Shown: one piece after another, positions 9,150 to 18,207 of the stretch
Numbering within the stretch: the stretch's first letter is position 1
Layout: every line of letters starts with the position of its first letter
Origin: Psychrobacter cibarius
Lineage (GTDB): Bacteria > Pseudomonadota > Gammaproteobacteria > Pseudomonadales > Moraxellaceae
Direction of reading: 5' to 3'
NCBI RefSeq assembly: GCF_016107535.1
Contig: NZ_JABASQ010000012.1
Coordinates: forward strand, 1 to 64,000
Length of the DNA: 64,000 bases
Made by a program: the position numbers and the translations under genes
The notes under the pieces: model-generated
Databases searched by the model: none
Told to the model about the DNA's origin: nothing
The model's input: only the letters and a program-made list of their open reading frames with translations

Positions 9150-9399
9150 CAGTAGATTATACTATATATTTTGGGTTTGGTATAATTAGCAGAGGGAAGA
9201 TAGTAATAGCAGCCTTTAACTCTGTTGTAGGTTTGGTTTTTTATAAAAGACAAGGCTTTTAGATGCTTTGGTCGACTGGCTCGAACTCTGTCAATAGTAG
9301 TAACATTAGCGCCTTTCTGCTCTAGGACTCGTGTCAAAGCATAGTTTTGTAGTATGCCTCCGTAATTATGGCCTAGAGGCTGAGTCATTATGGCTATTT

Positions 9400-9513
9400 T
9401 CATTTTAGTAATCCTTTAATTCGTCTCAGTGCACCACGTCTATATTGTGTTACTTTGGTAGAAAGCCTTAGACATGAAAGTACCTTCTTCATTTCTTGAT
9501 CAAAATCAATTGT
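9400..9513 (-). pseudogene. C-terminal fragment of an unidentified operon gene
   Basis: A frame open from the IS701 end reads TIDFDQEMKKVLSCLRLSTK and then VTQYRRGALRRIKGLLK, 37 codons in all, and stops at 9400-9402. The stop overlaps the ATG of the pyruvyltransferase at 9401-9403, which is the tight coupling expected of a real operon gene. The 5' part was lost when IS701 arrived or recombined. It is too short to identify. Confidence 0.6.
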
Positions 9514-10601
9514 AGGACTTACGCAACCACCAATTCAGGCGAGCGTAATTGCTCGCAGAGATAGTCATCCAGCAAGCCATGTTTTAACTGATATACCGTT
9601 TTCTTTGTCTGCCTAGCAATACGTGTCAAACTTATCCAAACCAGTATAGAACAGCAAATATGATTGCGTTGAATACGAGCTTTGCGACACTGATTAGATT
9701 CTATACCCGTTAACTGCTTAATCTCACGATGAAACTGCTCAATCTTCCAGCGTATGGCGCACACCTGTTGTACGTCATCACGATGAGTTTGAGTGGTATC
9801 GTTGGTCACGACCCAATCCGTGCGGTGAGTACTCACCACGACCCGAAACAGTTGCACTTCATAGTCTTTAGGAAATTTATTGATCTTAATTAATTTGCCA
9901 TTATCTTGTTCGGCCTCAGTCCATTGTAAAGCACTGACTGCGGTATAAGCGCGTTGCCCCTTAGAATCATCAACCAAACGGTTGCTCTTAAGCGGACAGT
10001 AAAAGATTTTACCTAAACCATCAATGGTCAGCATGATATCTTTAGTGGCATACCAGCTGTCCATAAGCACCGTTTTAAATACCAATTGCTTGTACTCGAT
10101 CGTGTGTCGTAACATATCTTCTAAATGATCAAGCTTGGTTTTACCATCGATGGCTTTGTCGTAAATACGGTAGTCAATAACCCAATACTGCTGGGTATGC
10201 GGGTTAACGTAGATGCAGTTTACAAGACCAATGCCTTTAATTAATCGTTTAGCATTGCCACTATATTGGCGGTTGACCAGTTCTATCTTATGACTGTGAT
10301 CTTTGTCTAATACCGTATCATCAAAGAGCAAGTAACCCTCAGCATCGGCGACAATGTCTTGTTTAACTTGTTCCCATACTAGACGAGGTTTGAGCTTGTC
10401 ACCTTTAATATAACGGTTGATACGGTCATGGCTGATGTTCTCAGGATGATGGTCCGCATAGTTGGTAATGGTGTAGTTTATTTGACTCACCATGAGATAC
10501 TGGCAATAATCTAGTCGGGTTACTTTGGGCTTTTTCATGACTGTTATGCTACTACGTTATTCTTGAGATTAGCAATGTCTATTAGATTTTGCGTAAGTCC
10601 T
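9514..10601 (-). mobile_element. IS701-family (ISAba11-like) insertion sequence, copy 2
   Basis: Inverted repeats aggacttacgcaa at 9514 and ttgcgtaagtcct ending at 10601 bound an element of 1088 bp, the same length as copy 1 at 2769. No clear target duplication is visible. Its insertion or a later deletion removed the 5' part of the gene whose end lies at 9400-9513. Confidence 0.88.
9519..10538 (-). CDS. IS701-family transposase
   Basis: A 339-residue protein nearly identical to that of copy 1. Differences include LMVSQINY against LMVRQINY near the N-terminus and SPELVVA against SPRLIVA at the C-terminus. The catalytic stretches (LFDDTVLDKDHS, VLMDSWYATKDI, IRWKIEQFHREI) are intact. Confidence 0.85.
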   Translation of the reverse strand: MKKPKVTRLDYCQYLMVSQINYTITNYADHHPENISHDRINRYIKGDKLKPRLVWEQVKQDIVADAEGYLLFDDTVLDKDHSHKIELVNRQYSGNAKRLIKGIGLVNCIYVNPHTQQYWVIDYRIYDKAIDGKTKLDHLEDMLRHTIEYKQLVFKTVLMDSWYATKDIMLTIDGLGKIFYCPLKSNRLVDDSKGQRAYTAVSALQWTEAEQDNGKLIKINKFPKDYEVQLFRVVVSTHRTDWVVTNDTTQTHRDDVQQVCAIRWKIEQFHREIKQLTGIESNQCRKARIQRNHICCSILVWISLTRIARQTKKTVYQLKHGLLDDYLCEQLRSPELVVA

Positions 10602-10636
10602 AATTAATAAAAAAATGGTTTAGCATTTTCAAAGCT

Positions 10637-11884
10637 TTACCGCGAACCGAAACCGGTAAATGTTGTATGAATGGTCCTAAAGAAAATCAGTAAATCCAAT
10701 GTAAATGATATGTGCTTTATATAGTAAAAATCATATTCAATTTTCAATTTGGTTTCTTCTGCACCAGTCGCATACCCTTGATTGACTTGAGCCCAACCAG
10801 ATATGCCAGGTTTTACAATATGACGATAGTTGAAAAAAGGCACTTGTTGCTCAAGCTTAAGGGCAAAATCAATAAACTCAGCTCTAGGACCTATTAGGCT
10901 CATTTCACCTTTAATGACATTCAGGAATTGAGGAAGCTCATCCACTCTCGTTTTACGGATGAATCGACCAACTTTAGTAATACGATCATCGTTATCCACA
11001 GTTAAGACTTCTTTCGACTTTTCATGCATACTACGAAATTTATAAACTTTGATAGTCTTTCCTCGATGCCCAACTCGTAGTTGGGTATAGAAAACCTTAC
11101 CATTGTCTTCAAGTTTGATCGCTATTGCCGTAAAAAGGCAAATGATGAGGGTGGCTGGCAATAGCACTAGAATAATTAAAAAATCAAGGGAATACTTTAC
11201 CAACATATAGTTTTCACAAGGCAATAGAGAGCCGAGGTCATTCTCATACATATGGTTGATCTTAACTCTACCAGTCAGTGACTCACGAATATGACGATGA
11301 TGATATACCGGTATACCTTGTAAAGTCTTATGAGCAATAAACTCCTGCCAGTCATCAGTCAAATCATGACTATGGAGGTCTGCTACTATACCCTTTACAT
11401 TTTGATCTAGAGTGGTTGTGTCTAATTTTAACCATTCGGCAGAAGGTACTTGTACTGGCATGTCTACGGCTCTTCCTATTGGAATATAGGCAAGCGTTTG
11501 CACTTTATAGTAACGGTTAATGATATTGACGATGAAGATATAGCTGAGCAGGCACATACTACTGATTGAATAATAGATCAAGTAAAATGGAAAGTAGGTT
11601 ACTTCAGCCAGTGCAAAGACGACAATGAACCAGAAGATAAACACAGGCAATATGTATGAGGTTGAATTAATCCCTGGAAACTGACGTATCAAATTCAGAG
11701 TAAATAGAGTCAATAAGGTAAGCATACCACTTGCAAGAATATTAAAAGTACTGGTTTTATTGAACCCTTGAGCTAGATAGCCCCAGTCTAAAAATATATA
11801 TGGTATCCAATTACACAGTAGTAACCCTACAAATATCTGAACCGGTAGAAACTTTAAAGACACTAATATTCTTTTATTAAACAT
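10637..11884 (-). CDS. undecaprenyl-phosphate sugar phosphotransferase (priming transferase)
   Basis: This polyprenyl-phosphate sugar-1-phosphate transferase (WcaJ/WbaP type) starts the repeat unit by loading the first sugar phosphate onto undecaprenyl phosphate. The first 110 residues hold about four transmembrane segments, then comes a cytoplasmic linker (residues about 130-205), another membrane helix (SLDFLIILVLLPATLIICLF) and the catalytic domain with KVYKFRSMHEKSKE, RVDELPQFLNVIKGEMSLIGPRAE and PGISGWAQVNQGY. The length of 415 residues is a little short for the family but all core motifs are there. An IS982-type element begins two bases before its ATG, so its native ribosome binding site is gone. 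Confidence 0.88.
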   Translation of the reverse strand: MFNKRILVSLKFLPVQIFVGLLLCNWIPYIFLDWGYLAQGFNKTSTFNILASGMLTLLTLFTLNLIRQFPGINSTSYILPVFIFWFIVVFALAEVTYFPFYLIYYSISSMCLLSYIFIVNIINRYYKVQTLAYIPIGRAVDMPVQVPSAEWLKLDTTTLDQNVKGIVADLHSHDLTDDWQEFIAHKTLQGIPVYHHRHIRESLTGRVKINHMYENDLGSLLPCENYMLVKYSLDFLIILVLLPATLIICLFTAIAIKLEDNGKVFYTQLRVGHRGKTIKVYKFRSMHEKSKEVLTVDNDDRITKVGRFIRKTRVDELPQFLNVIKGEMSLIGPRAEFIDFALKLEQQVPFFNYRHIVKPGISGWAQVNQGYATGAEETKLKIEYDFYYIKHISFTLDLLIFFRTIHTTFTGFGSR

Positions 11885-11885
11885 A

Positions 11886-12866
11886 ACCCCACTCTCAACT
11901 TTAAAAGTGATTGAAAAAAGAAGAGCATCTCACTAATCTATTGTTTTCGACCAAGAATACAATGGAGTTGTGAGATGCCCATAGACGAATTTATCATCAA
12001 TATCTATTTAATGGTAGAGCAATATTACAAAATAGTCGTCACCAAACCCTTGCGAAGTGCAGGTTACGCGCCAAAGCTAAGTGATCCTGAGGTTATTTGC
12101 ATGGAGATGGTCGGTGAATTTTTACACCTAGATCAAGACAAACAAATTTGGCAATACTTTACCCAGCATTGGCAAGACTGGTTTCCAGCCATCGGCTCAT
12201 ACCCTAACTTCGCAAAGCACTGCGCCAATCTGTGGCAAGTCAAACAGCAGATACAAGATAACGTCAGTCAAATTGAAGGCCGTGACAACATCCATTTTAT
12301 GGATGGTTTTCCGATACCCGTCTGTCATTATGGACGCGCTTATCGGCATAAAAACTATCAAGACTTAGCGGCTTTTAGCTACTGTGCGGCTAAGCAAGAG
12401 AGATACTATGGCTTTGAGGGACATTTGCTTGTTAACTTATCGGGCATGATTAAAGGCTTTACCTTTGCTCCTGCCAATGTTGATGAAAGAGCGGTTGCCC
12501 CAGAAATCACCACTCATATTCATGGGCTACTTGGCGCTGATAAAGGGTATATCAGCCCGAGTCTGACATCGTACTACGACGCTCAAGGAGTAGATTTACA
12601 AACGCCACTCAGAGCTAATATGAAAGAAGATAGACCCAAACCTGTGGTAAGGCGGCTAATGAAAAGCACGCCGTATCGTTGAAACAGTCATTGGTCAGCT
12701 ATCAGAACGATTTAATATACAAAGGGTACGAGCAAGAGATTTATGGCATTTGTCTCATCGATTGATTCGTAAGATTCTGTCGCACAATCTGTGCTTTGTA
12801 CTCAATCAAAAACTGGGTAATCCGCCACTTCAGTTTGATTTGCTTATTTCAAGTTGAGAGTGGGGT
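11886..12866 (+). mobile_element. IS982-family insertion sequence (frameshifted copy)
   Basis: The ends are accccactctcaactt at 11886 and its complement ending at 12866. The flanks taaacata and taaatata form an 8-bp target duplication with one mismatch. The duplicated bases include the start codon of the priming sugar transferase. A fragment of the same element lies at 30677-30753. Confidence 0.82.
11975..12858 (+). pseudogene. IS982-family transposase, frameshifted
   Basis: The first frame runs from 11975 to 12682 (MPIDEFIINIYLMVEQYYK..., with IHFMDGFPIPVCHYGRAYRHKNY and GLLGADKGYISP). After VVRRLMKSTPYR the transposase continues in another frame as RRIVETVIGQLSERFN and then LSHNLCFVLNQKLGNPPLQF. 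One indel near 12660 therefore breaks the gene. Unless this is a programmed site, the copy is inactive. Confidence 0.75.
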
Positions 12867-12999
12867 TAAATATAAATAAATTCTTTCATTCTGAGGCTAC
12901 TAGGCGTTGCGAAAAACTCGACAAGTATAACGTATATATAAAACAAAAGAACGGTAATTAGTCAGTAACATCAGTAATATTTACCAAAGATTGTCTATA

Positions 13000-13140
13000 G
13001 GGAACCTCTAAAAACCCCTAACAACGCGTTAAACTAAGTCAACTCATAACCAAGCCGAAGTCAACGTCATGTCAACACCGAGTAAGCCCAAACGCAGTGC
13101 CATCAAAACAGACCTATTTGCCCGGTGTTTGTCAACATAG
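13000..13140 (+). mobile_element. IS remnant, left end only (probably IS5 family)
   Basis: A terminal-looking sequence gggaacctctaaaaacccc at 13000 is followed by an ATG at 13069 opening a 23-codon frame (MSTPSKPKRSAIKTDLFARC) that soon stops. This looks like the start of an IS5-type transposase cut off by later insertions. From here to 13306 I see no gene. Confidence 0.45.
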
Positions 13141-13306
13141 TTGTCACCAATTTACCAACTAAGCGACTCTCATTTCATCAATTGATTTCGGTTCTTTTAA
13201 CGGGTTCAATGTCGTTGGAGGGACGGGCGTACAATTTCTCACTTCGCGCGATCCCCAACGAGTAGGATTTAATGTTTTAGCACTCTCCATCGTCTGTGAG
13301 CTATAG

Positions 13307-13684
13307 TCAGCTTAAAATAAAATTGTTATGATTAGGACAGATATCATAAAACAATTTGGACAAATCATTTTCCAACCAACCTTGGCGTAGAAACTTCACT
13401 TGCGCCCATTTTTTTTCGATCGGGTTCAAGTCTGGGCTATAAGGTGGCAACCATAAAATACGGTGACCATGTCTATTAAGTAGCTTTTGAATGCGTTTGC
13501 CTTTATGAAATCTGGCGTTATCCATGACAATCACGCATTTTGTTTTAAGACTTGGGATCAGAGTTTGTTTGCACCAGTCGTAGAATATGCTGCTGTTAAT
13601 ATTGTGCTTAACGTAATCGAGTGCAAACAGCATTTTGCCGTATAGCGCCCCAATGACTGAGCTATGCTGACAAACACCGAACAC
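13307..13684 (-). pseudogene. IS630-family transposase, C-terminal remnant
   Basis: This frame holds the last two catalytic motifs of a DDE_3 transposase (CVIVMDNARFHKG and LPPYSPDLNPIEKKWAQVK) and ends naturally at FILS. The N-terminal DNA-binding half is missing; the IS3 remnant starts at 13691 where it should continue. It is a different IS630 lineage from the element at 8100-9180. Confidence 0.75.
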
Positions 13685-13690
13685 CGAAAC

Positions 13691-14624
13691 CGTACAAGTA
13701 AACTTGGTAAACTAAGCGTATTCACAGGAGTTTACCATGACCAAGAAAATCAGAACTTATAGTACAGAATTTAAAGCAGAAGCCGTCAAGAAGATAGCGG
13801 ATAATAATGGCAATATTTCAGCGACCGCAAAGCAGCTAGGCATCGCCATGCAGACCTTATCTAATTGGCACAATAAAGCCAATCAAGGCAAACTTGCAGG
13901 AACAGCTCAATATGATCCTGAACTCATAGCGGTGATCGAAGAAAATAAGCGTCTTAAACGACAGCTCAAAGTAGCCGAAGAGGAACGAGAGATACTAAAT
14001 GAGGAGGGATAAAGCGAAGCACTGCTTCGCCCCGACGCAAGATGAGAGCTATGCTTGAATGGGGCGACGGCGTACTTCGCGAGAAACAGTTAGTCAGGTA
14101 CGCCTTTATCAAAGATAACCAGCACTTCTTTAGCATCACTCCTATGTGCCGCGTACTACAAAGGGCTAGTCGTTCATTCTGACAGAGGTAGTCAGTACTG
14201 TAGCCACGCGTACCATAAAATCATCAAACAGCATCAGTTGACAGGTTCAATGAGCGGTAAAGGCAACCACTACGGGCATAGCCCTTCGCCTTGCACTCGG
14301 GTAAGTGTCTCCCAGACACTTACTTGTCCTCGCTCATTTGATAACGCACCTATAGAAAGCTTCTGGGGCGTATTGAAGAATGAGCTAGTGTATCACCAAA
14401 ACTATAAAACCAGATTTGCCGCCATCAACGATATCATTGGATATATTGAGTTGTATTATAATGAGGAGCGATTAGCAAAGCACTGCTTTGCAGCGACGCA
14501 AGGCGAGAGCTATGCTCGAGTGGAGTCAGGATTCAAAAAGGCTTGGGCTATAAATCGCCAAGACAGGTGTGGTTTGACTTTTATCGTCAGGCTGCGTAAT
14601 TAAAATCTCCCAAGTTTAACTGTA
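13691..14624 (+). mobile_element. IS3-family element with internal deletion
   Basis: The ends are gtacaagtaaacttgg near 13691 and ccaagtttaactgta ending near 14623. orfA (13737-14012) is nearly whole: KKIRTYSTEFKAEAVKKIAD, a QTLSNWHNKA HTH and a coiled coil, but ends abnormally in REILNEEG. OrfB survives as disconnected pieces: YAFIKDNQHFFSIT near 14105, VVHSDRGSQYCS near 14170, and DNAPIESFWGVLKNELVYH from about 14340 to 14603. A related copy is at 41803-43163. It lies directly downstream of the GT4 gene at 14646 and separates it from the priming transferase. Confidence 0.75.
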
Positions 14625-14645
14625 TGGATTTGACAGCAGGTGTCA

Positions 14646-15770
14646 TTAATCTAGAAGCAGCGATATTAAAACCTTATTAACCTTCTTTGCATCAAATCTT
14701 TCTTGGGCAATGCGATAACTTTCTTTACCCATTTGTTCAATAAGTTCTGGTTGCTCTATAAAGTGAATCATTTTTTGAGCGAGCAGCTCGGCCGACCAAG
14801 GTGGAACTATAAAGCCATTAACACCATCTACGACAGTCTCACGGCAACCTGGGACGTTTGTAGTGATTATTGCTCGACCAATAGCCATTGCCTCCTGTGT
14901 ACTACGCGGCATACCCTCACGATATGAAGGTAGGACAAATACGCTAGAGTTGGTAAGCCATTCATCAACGTTATCGACATGTCCTCTATAAATAATAGCG
15001 CCTTGTGCAACCAGCTTATCTAATGAATTACCAGTCAATGCACCCGGATTTGCATGGTCAAGACCACCTAGCATTACAAATTCAGTGTCAGGGTAGTGTC
15101 GCTTAACTATTTGGGCCGCTGCTGTATACTCATTAACCCCTTTTTCAGCTAACAGGCGCCCAATAAAAATAAAACGAATAGGATTGGATGTTGGCTTACT
15201 ATAAGGGTAATCATCAAGATTTAAACCTATACCACCGAGTATGCTTACATTACGTACTTTAACTTTATAGTGCTCAATCAAGTCGATGTGATCATCATGA
15301 TTTAAAAATACAATGCGGTCTACAAATCGGAACGCTATTTTATATAGCATAACCTGAATTTGTCTTACTATTTTCGTTTTGAGTTTTTGACCAGTCGGTT
15401 GATTTGTAAATAAAAACCCTAATCCTTCTAACATAGCCACTCGTTTTGGAACCTTAGCTAAGGCAGCAGCTAAAGTGCCATAAATAACAGGTTTAGAAAA
15501 GTATGAAAAAACTAAATCAGCTTGAATACTATTAAGTACTTTCTTAAGCTGTAATACTGTTTTGAGATCAGAAAACGGATTTAACCCTGAATTACTTAAG
15601 TTGTAATCAATAGGATGAGCGCCAAGACTTTCAACCTGCTGCTTTTGTTCCAATGTGTAATCTATCGCAAGAGCATAGACAGTATGCTCATTCTGAATTA
15701 AAGACAAGATCAAGTCGGAACGAAATTTTAATAATGTAAAAGCTGTAGTGCCTATAATAACTATTTTCAA
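14646..15770 (-). CDS. family 4 glycosyltransferase
   Basis: This is a GT-B fold retaining enzyme with 374 residues. The N-terminal domain (KIVIIGTTAFTLLKFRSDLI, then EGLGFLFTN) resembles PglA/WbpH-type transferases that add HexNAc-like sugars. The C-terminal donor domain has FIFIGRLLAEKGVNEYTAAA, VFVLPSYREGMPRSTQEAMAIGRAIITT and the E-x7-E region. It follows wzy after 32 bp. It was once followed by the priming transferase; about 2.8 kb of insertion sequences now lie between them. The acceptor and donor sugars cannot be told. Confidence 0.85.
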   Translation of the reverse strand: MKIVIIGTTAFTLLKFRSDLILSLIQNEHTVYALAIDYTLEQKQQVESLGAHPIDYNLSNSGLNPFSDLKTVLQLKKVLNSIQADLVFSYFSKPVIYGTLAAALAKVPKRVAMLEGLGFLFTNQPTGQKLKTKIVRQIQVMLYKIAFRFVDRIVFLNHDDHIDLIEHYKVKVRNVSILGGIGLNLDDYPYSKPTSNPIRFIFIGRLLAEKGVNEYTAAAQIVKRHYPDTEFVMLGGLDHANPGALTGNSLDKLVAQGAIIYRGHVDNVDEWLTNSSVFVLPSYREGMPRSTQEAMAIGRAIITTNVPGCRETVVDGVNGFIVPPWSAELLAQKMIHFIEQPELIEQMGKESYRIAQERFDAKKVNKVLISLLLD

Positions 15771-15802
15771 AATAATACACCTTCGGTTTTTATTAGCATT
15801 AG

Positions 15803-16972
15803 CTATGGCTTATTATAGTTAGACTTTAATTTTTTTCGCTCATAAATTTGATTAACATTACAATCAGCACAGACAAACAAGACATAAATCATGACAAATG
15901 GATAGCGATAACGGACAGCAGTACCATAGTTAAATACAACCAGACCATATACTGACATAGCTAACATCATGAATAGTAACCAAAAGATAAGTTTATCAGG
16001 AAATATTTTCCAGGCTTGTCGAGTTATTAAGAATAAGAGGGCTAATATAATTAGGTTTTCTAACGATTGCACCAGCTGTAGAGCATTGCTAGCTTCCCAT
16101 GGTAAAGGTTTGGCTAAAAAGTACACTGCTGAGGTTAGGCCTTGAAATACAAAGTCACCAGCGCCTGATATAATACTAACCTTGTCTGCCTCACCACCAT
16201 CTTCGACAAACATAGCCACTCTATAATAGTTTACTAAGGGAATAGTAATAGGAGCAGAGAGAAGTAATCCAACCAATGCAATAACACTGATAACCAACGC
16301 CTTGGTTATTCCCATGCCTTTTTTTGCCACGTTAAATATAAAATATAGTAAGACTATAGGACCTAAAATAAAAAAGTTTTGGAATTTTATTAAGTATAAG
16401 GGAGCGATACAGATAATGCTTTTAAAAACTTTAGATTCACGGGCGTATATTACAGCCAAAATCATAAAGAAAAATATCAGAGTTTCTCTTAAGCTTAAAG
16501 CAGTATATAAAGCAATACTTGGGAATAGTAAATAAAACCACACAGATACTTTGGTAAATATTTTTTTTGCGTACAGGATAAAAAACAGTATTATATAAAG
16601 CAGAGTATTGTAGAACCCTAAGCTTATGATCGAGACAGGTGTTGGGAGTGGAATCAACGCCAGCAGAGCACTGGCTGTCAAGACAGTACCACCATTTGCT
16701 AGCACTTCAGTAAAAGCTAGTTCTCCATTTCTTAGGGCATTCACACCATTCCAGTACTTAAATTGATCTGGCATATAAGAGGCACTGAATAGCACATCAT
16801 TTAAAACAAAAGGTAAAAAGCAATGTAAGGCTAATATAATCTGGTGCTTATATGAGACTTGAAACTTATATCCAAGTATGAATATTGATAATAAGCATAT
16901 AAGTAGACTGGGCAATTCAAAAAGCCTAGTTCCTAAAAAACCATAGGTATTAATCCAACTTAAGTCTGACAT
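15803..16972 (-). CDS. wzy: probable polysaccharide polymerase Wzy
   Basis: This 389-residue membrane protein has about ten transmembrane segments, a long central loop around residues 235-275, and a final short Lys-rich tail (YERKKLKSNYNKP). Wzy polymerases have this layout and join repeat units in the periplasm, but share little sequence. The call rests on topology and on its place among glycosyltransferases in a locus that has wzx and wza-wzb-wzc and no other polymerase candidate. Motif-level proof is lacking. Confidence 0.7.
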   Translation of the reverse strand: MSDLSWINTYGFLGTRLFELPSLLICLLSIFILGYKFQVSYKHQIILALHCFLPFVLNDVLFSASYMPDQFKYWNGVNALRNGELAFTEVLANGGTVLTASALLALIPLPTPVSIISLGFYNTLLYIILFFILYAKKIFTKVSVWFYLLFPSIALYTALSLRETLIFFFMILAVIYARESKVFKSIICIAPLYLIKFQNFFILGPIVLLYFIFNVAKKGMGITKALVISVIALVGLLLSAPITIPLVNYYRVAMFVEDGGEADKVSIISGAGDFVFQGLTSAVYFLAKPLPWEASNALQLVQSLENLIILALLFLITRQAWKIFPDKLIFWLLFMMLAMSVYGLVVFNYGTAVRYRYPFVMIYVLFVCADCNVNQIYERKKLKSNYNKP

Positions 16973-17087
16973 TTAGTTATCTCTATGATTTAATAGTGGT
17001 TGTAATAAACTTACCACTTTTCTCTTACGGCACTTCGTTGATGACTCGTCGCTGCGACTTAGTACTCTTTGTTAAAGCTACAGTTTT

Positions 17088-18176
17088 TCACTGGTTATAT
17101 AACTTAAGGTAAGCTTCGACATTCGCATCTAATGAATAGTGGTCAATAATACGCTCACGTGCGGCAGCTCCAATGTTAGAACGCTCGACCTCACTTAAAC
17201 CCAAAGCTTTATCAAGAGCCTGTGCTAAAACAATCTCATTTTTTGACTCAACCAGTAAACCTTGTGAGCCAACAGCTTCACTTATACCACCACAGTCTGT
17301 TGCAACAATAAAACGTTCGCATGCCATCGCTTCTAAAATAACCATTGGCAAACCTTCCCATGCTGAAGACATTACATAAATATCAGCGGCTGACATCAGT
17401 TCTTTCACGTCATTACGTATACCTAAAAATCTTACGCATGAATCAATTTTTAGATCTTTTGTTAGCTTATAAAGTGTATCTTTATAAGGTCCATCACCTA
17501 CTATAAAAACTTTAAAGTCTTGACGTTCAACTTTAAGTAGTGTGATTGCATTTAACAAATTAGGATAATCTTTTGCAGCATCAAGCCGACCCACTGCTAA
17601 AATTACTTTCTCATTATTGATAGAAAGCTGAGATCTTAACTTTATTCTAGAGCTGTCATTAAATTTAAATTTATCAATATCAATACCATTGGCAATAGTA
17701 ATCATTTGTCCCGGCTTGACAGCACCTTTTGTGATAAACTCTTCAACCGCTGATTGACTCACATTGACTGAAATATCAGCTAATTTGTCAGTAAGTCGAT
17801 AGGCCAACATTCTAAGTTTCCCACCCTCGTTACTACTGTGAGCAGTACTGATCACTTTAGGTATTCTAATAGTTAAACGTAGCAGCCGCGATATAATATT
17901 TGCATGGACCATATGACTATGTACCACATCGGGTTTGAAGTCTTTAACTAACTTTCTCAACCTTATATAAGCCTTTGCAAAATCTTTAGAGCCATGCATT
18001 CCAATAGATATCAGCTCTACTTCGGGATTTTTTGGTGAAACCTTAACTTCAATTTCGCCATTCAAATAAGCTAACTTCACTTCGTGTCCCAATGTGGCAA
18101 GCTCATCCGCCAGATTAATGACAACGTGTTCAGCACCGCCCATACCTAGACCAGTTATTATCATCAATATTTTCAT
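17088..18176 (-). CDS. family 4 glycosyltransferase
   Basis: A 362-residue GT-B enzyme. The N-terminus MKILMIITGLGMGGAEHVVINLADEL is typical of GT4 proteins (GGAE loop), followed by DVVHSHMVHANIISRL. The donor domain has AVGRLDAAKDYPNLLNA, VRFLGIRNDVKELMSAADIYVMSS and WEGLPMVILEAMACERFIVAT, with the E-x7-E motif. No membrane span is present, so it acts on the lipid-linked intermediate from the cytoplasm. It is separated from wzy by 115 bp with no recognisable feature. Confidence 0.87.
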   Translation of the reverse strand: MKILMIITGLGMGGAEHVVINLADELATLGHEVKLAYLNGEIEVKVSPKNPEVELISIGMHGSKDFAKAYIRLRKLVKDFKPDVVHSHMVHANIISRLLRLTIRIPKVISTAHSSNEGGKLRMLAYRLTDKLADISVNVSQSAVEEFITKGAVKPGQMITIANGIDIDKFKFNDSSRIKLRSQLSINNEKVILAVGRLDAAKDYPNLLNAITLLKVERQDFKVFIVGDGPYKDTLYKLTKDLKIDSCVRFLGIRNDVKELMSAADIYVMSSAWEGLPMVILEAMACERFIVATDCGGISEAVGSQGLLVESKNEIVLAQALDKALGLSEVERSNIGAAARERIIDHYSLDANVEAYLKLYNQ

Positions 18177-18207
18177 AAAACATGCCTAAAATAAACTTAC
18201 TGTAAAT

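Larger units (their letters stand above)
8100..9180 (-). mobile_element. IS630-family insertion sequence
   Basis: The ends are ccaaaccca at 8100 and tgggtttgg at 9180, with TA duplicated at 8098-8099 and 9181-9182, as expected for IS630/Tc1-type elements. It carries one transposase read in two frames on the minus strand. It is inserted inside a pyruvyltransferase gene. Confidence 0.88.
7173..9403 (-). pseudogene. polysaccharide pyruvyltransferase split by IS630
   Basis: The N-terminal part is at 9183-9403 (MKIAIMTQPLGHNYGGILQNYALTRVL...) and the C-terminal part at 7173-8099 (FIYAENHDFIDKYL through VIVGSDQTWRP, FITDSFHGTVLSIVFEKPF). These are typical motifs of pyruvyltransferases, which add a ketal-linked pyruvate from phosphoenolpyruvate to a sugar. 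An IS630 element at 8100-9180, flanked by TA on both sides, separates them. When I join the halves across a single TA they are one base out of frame, so at least one more change has occurred. A second, intact member lies at 20561-21607. The pyruvylation step of this gene is presumably lost. Confidence 0.85.
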
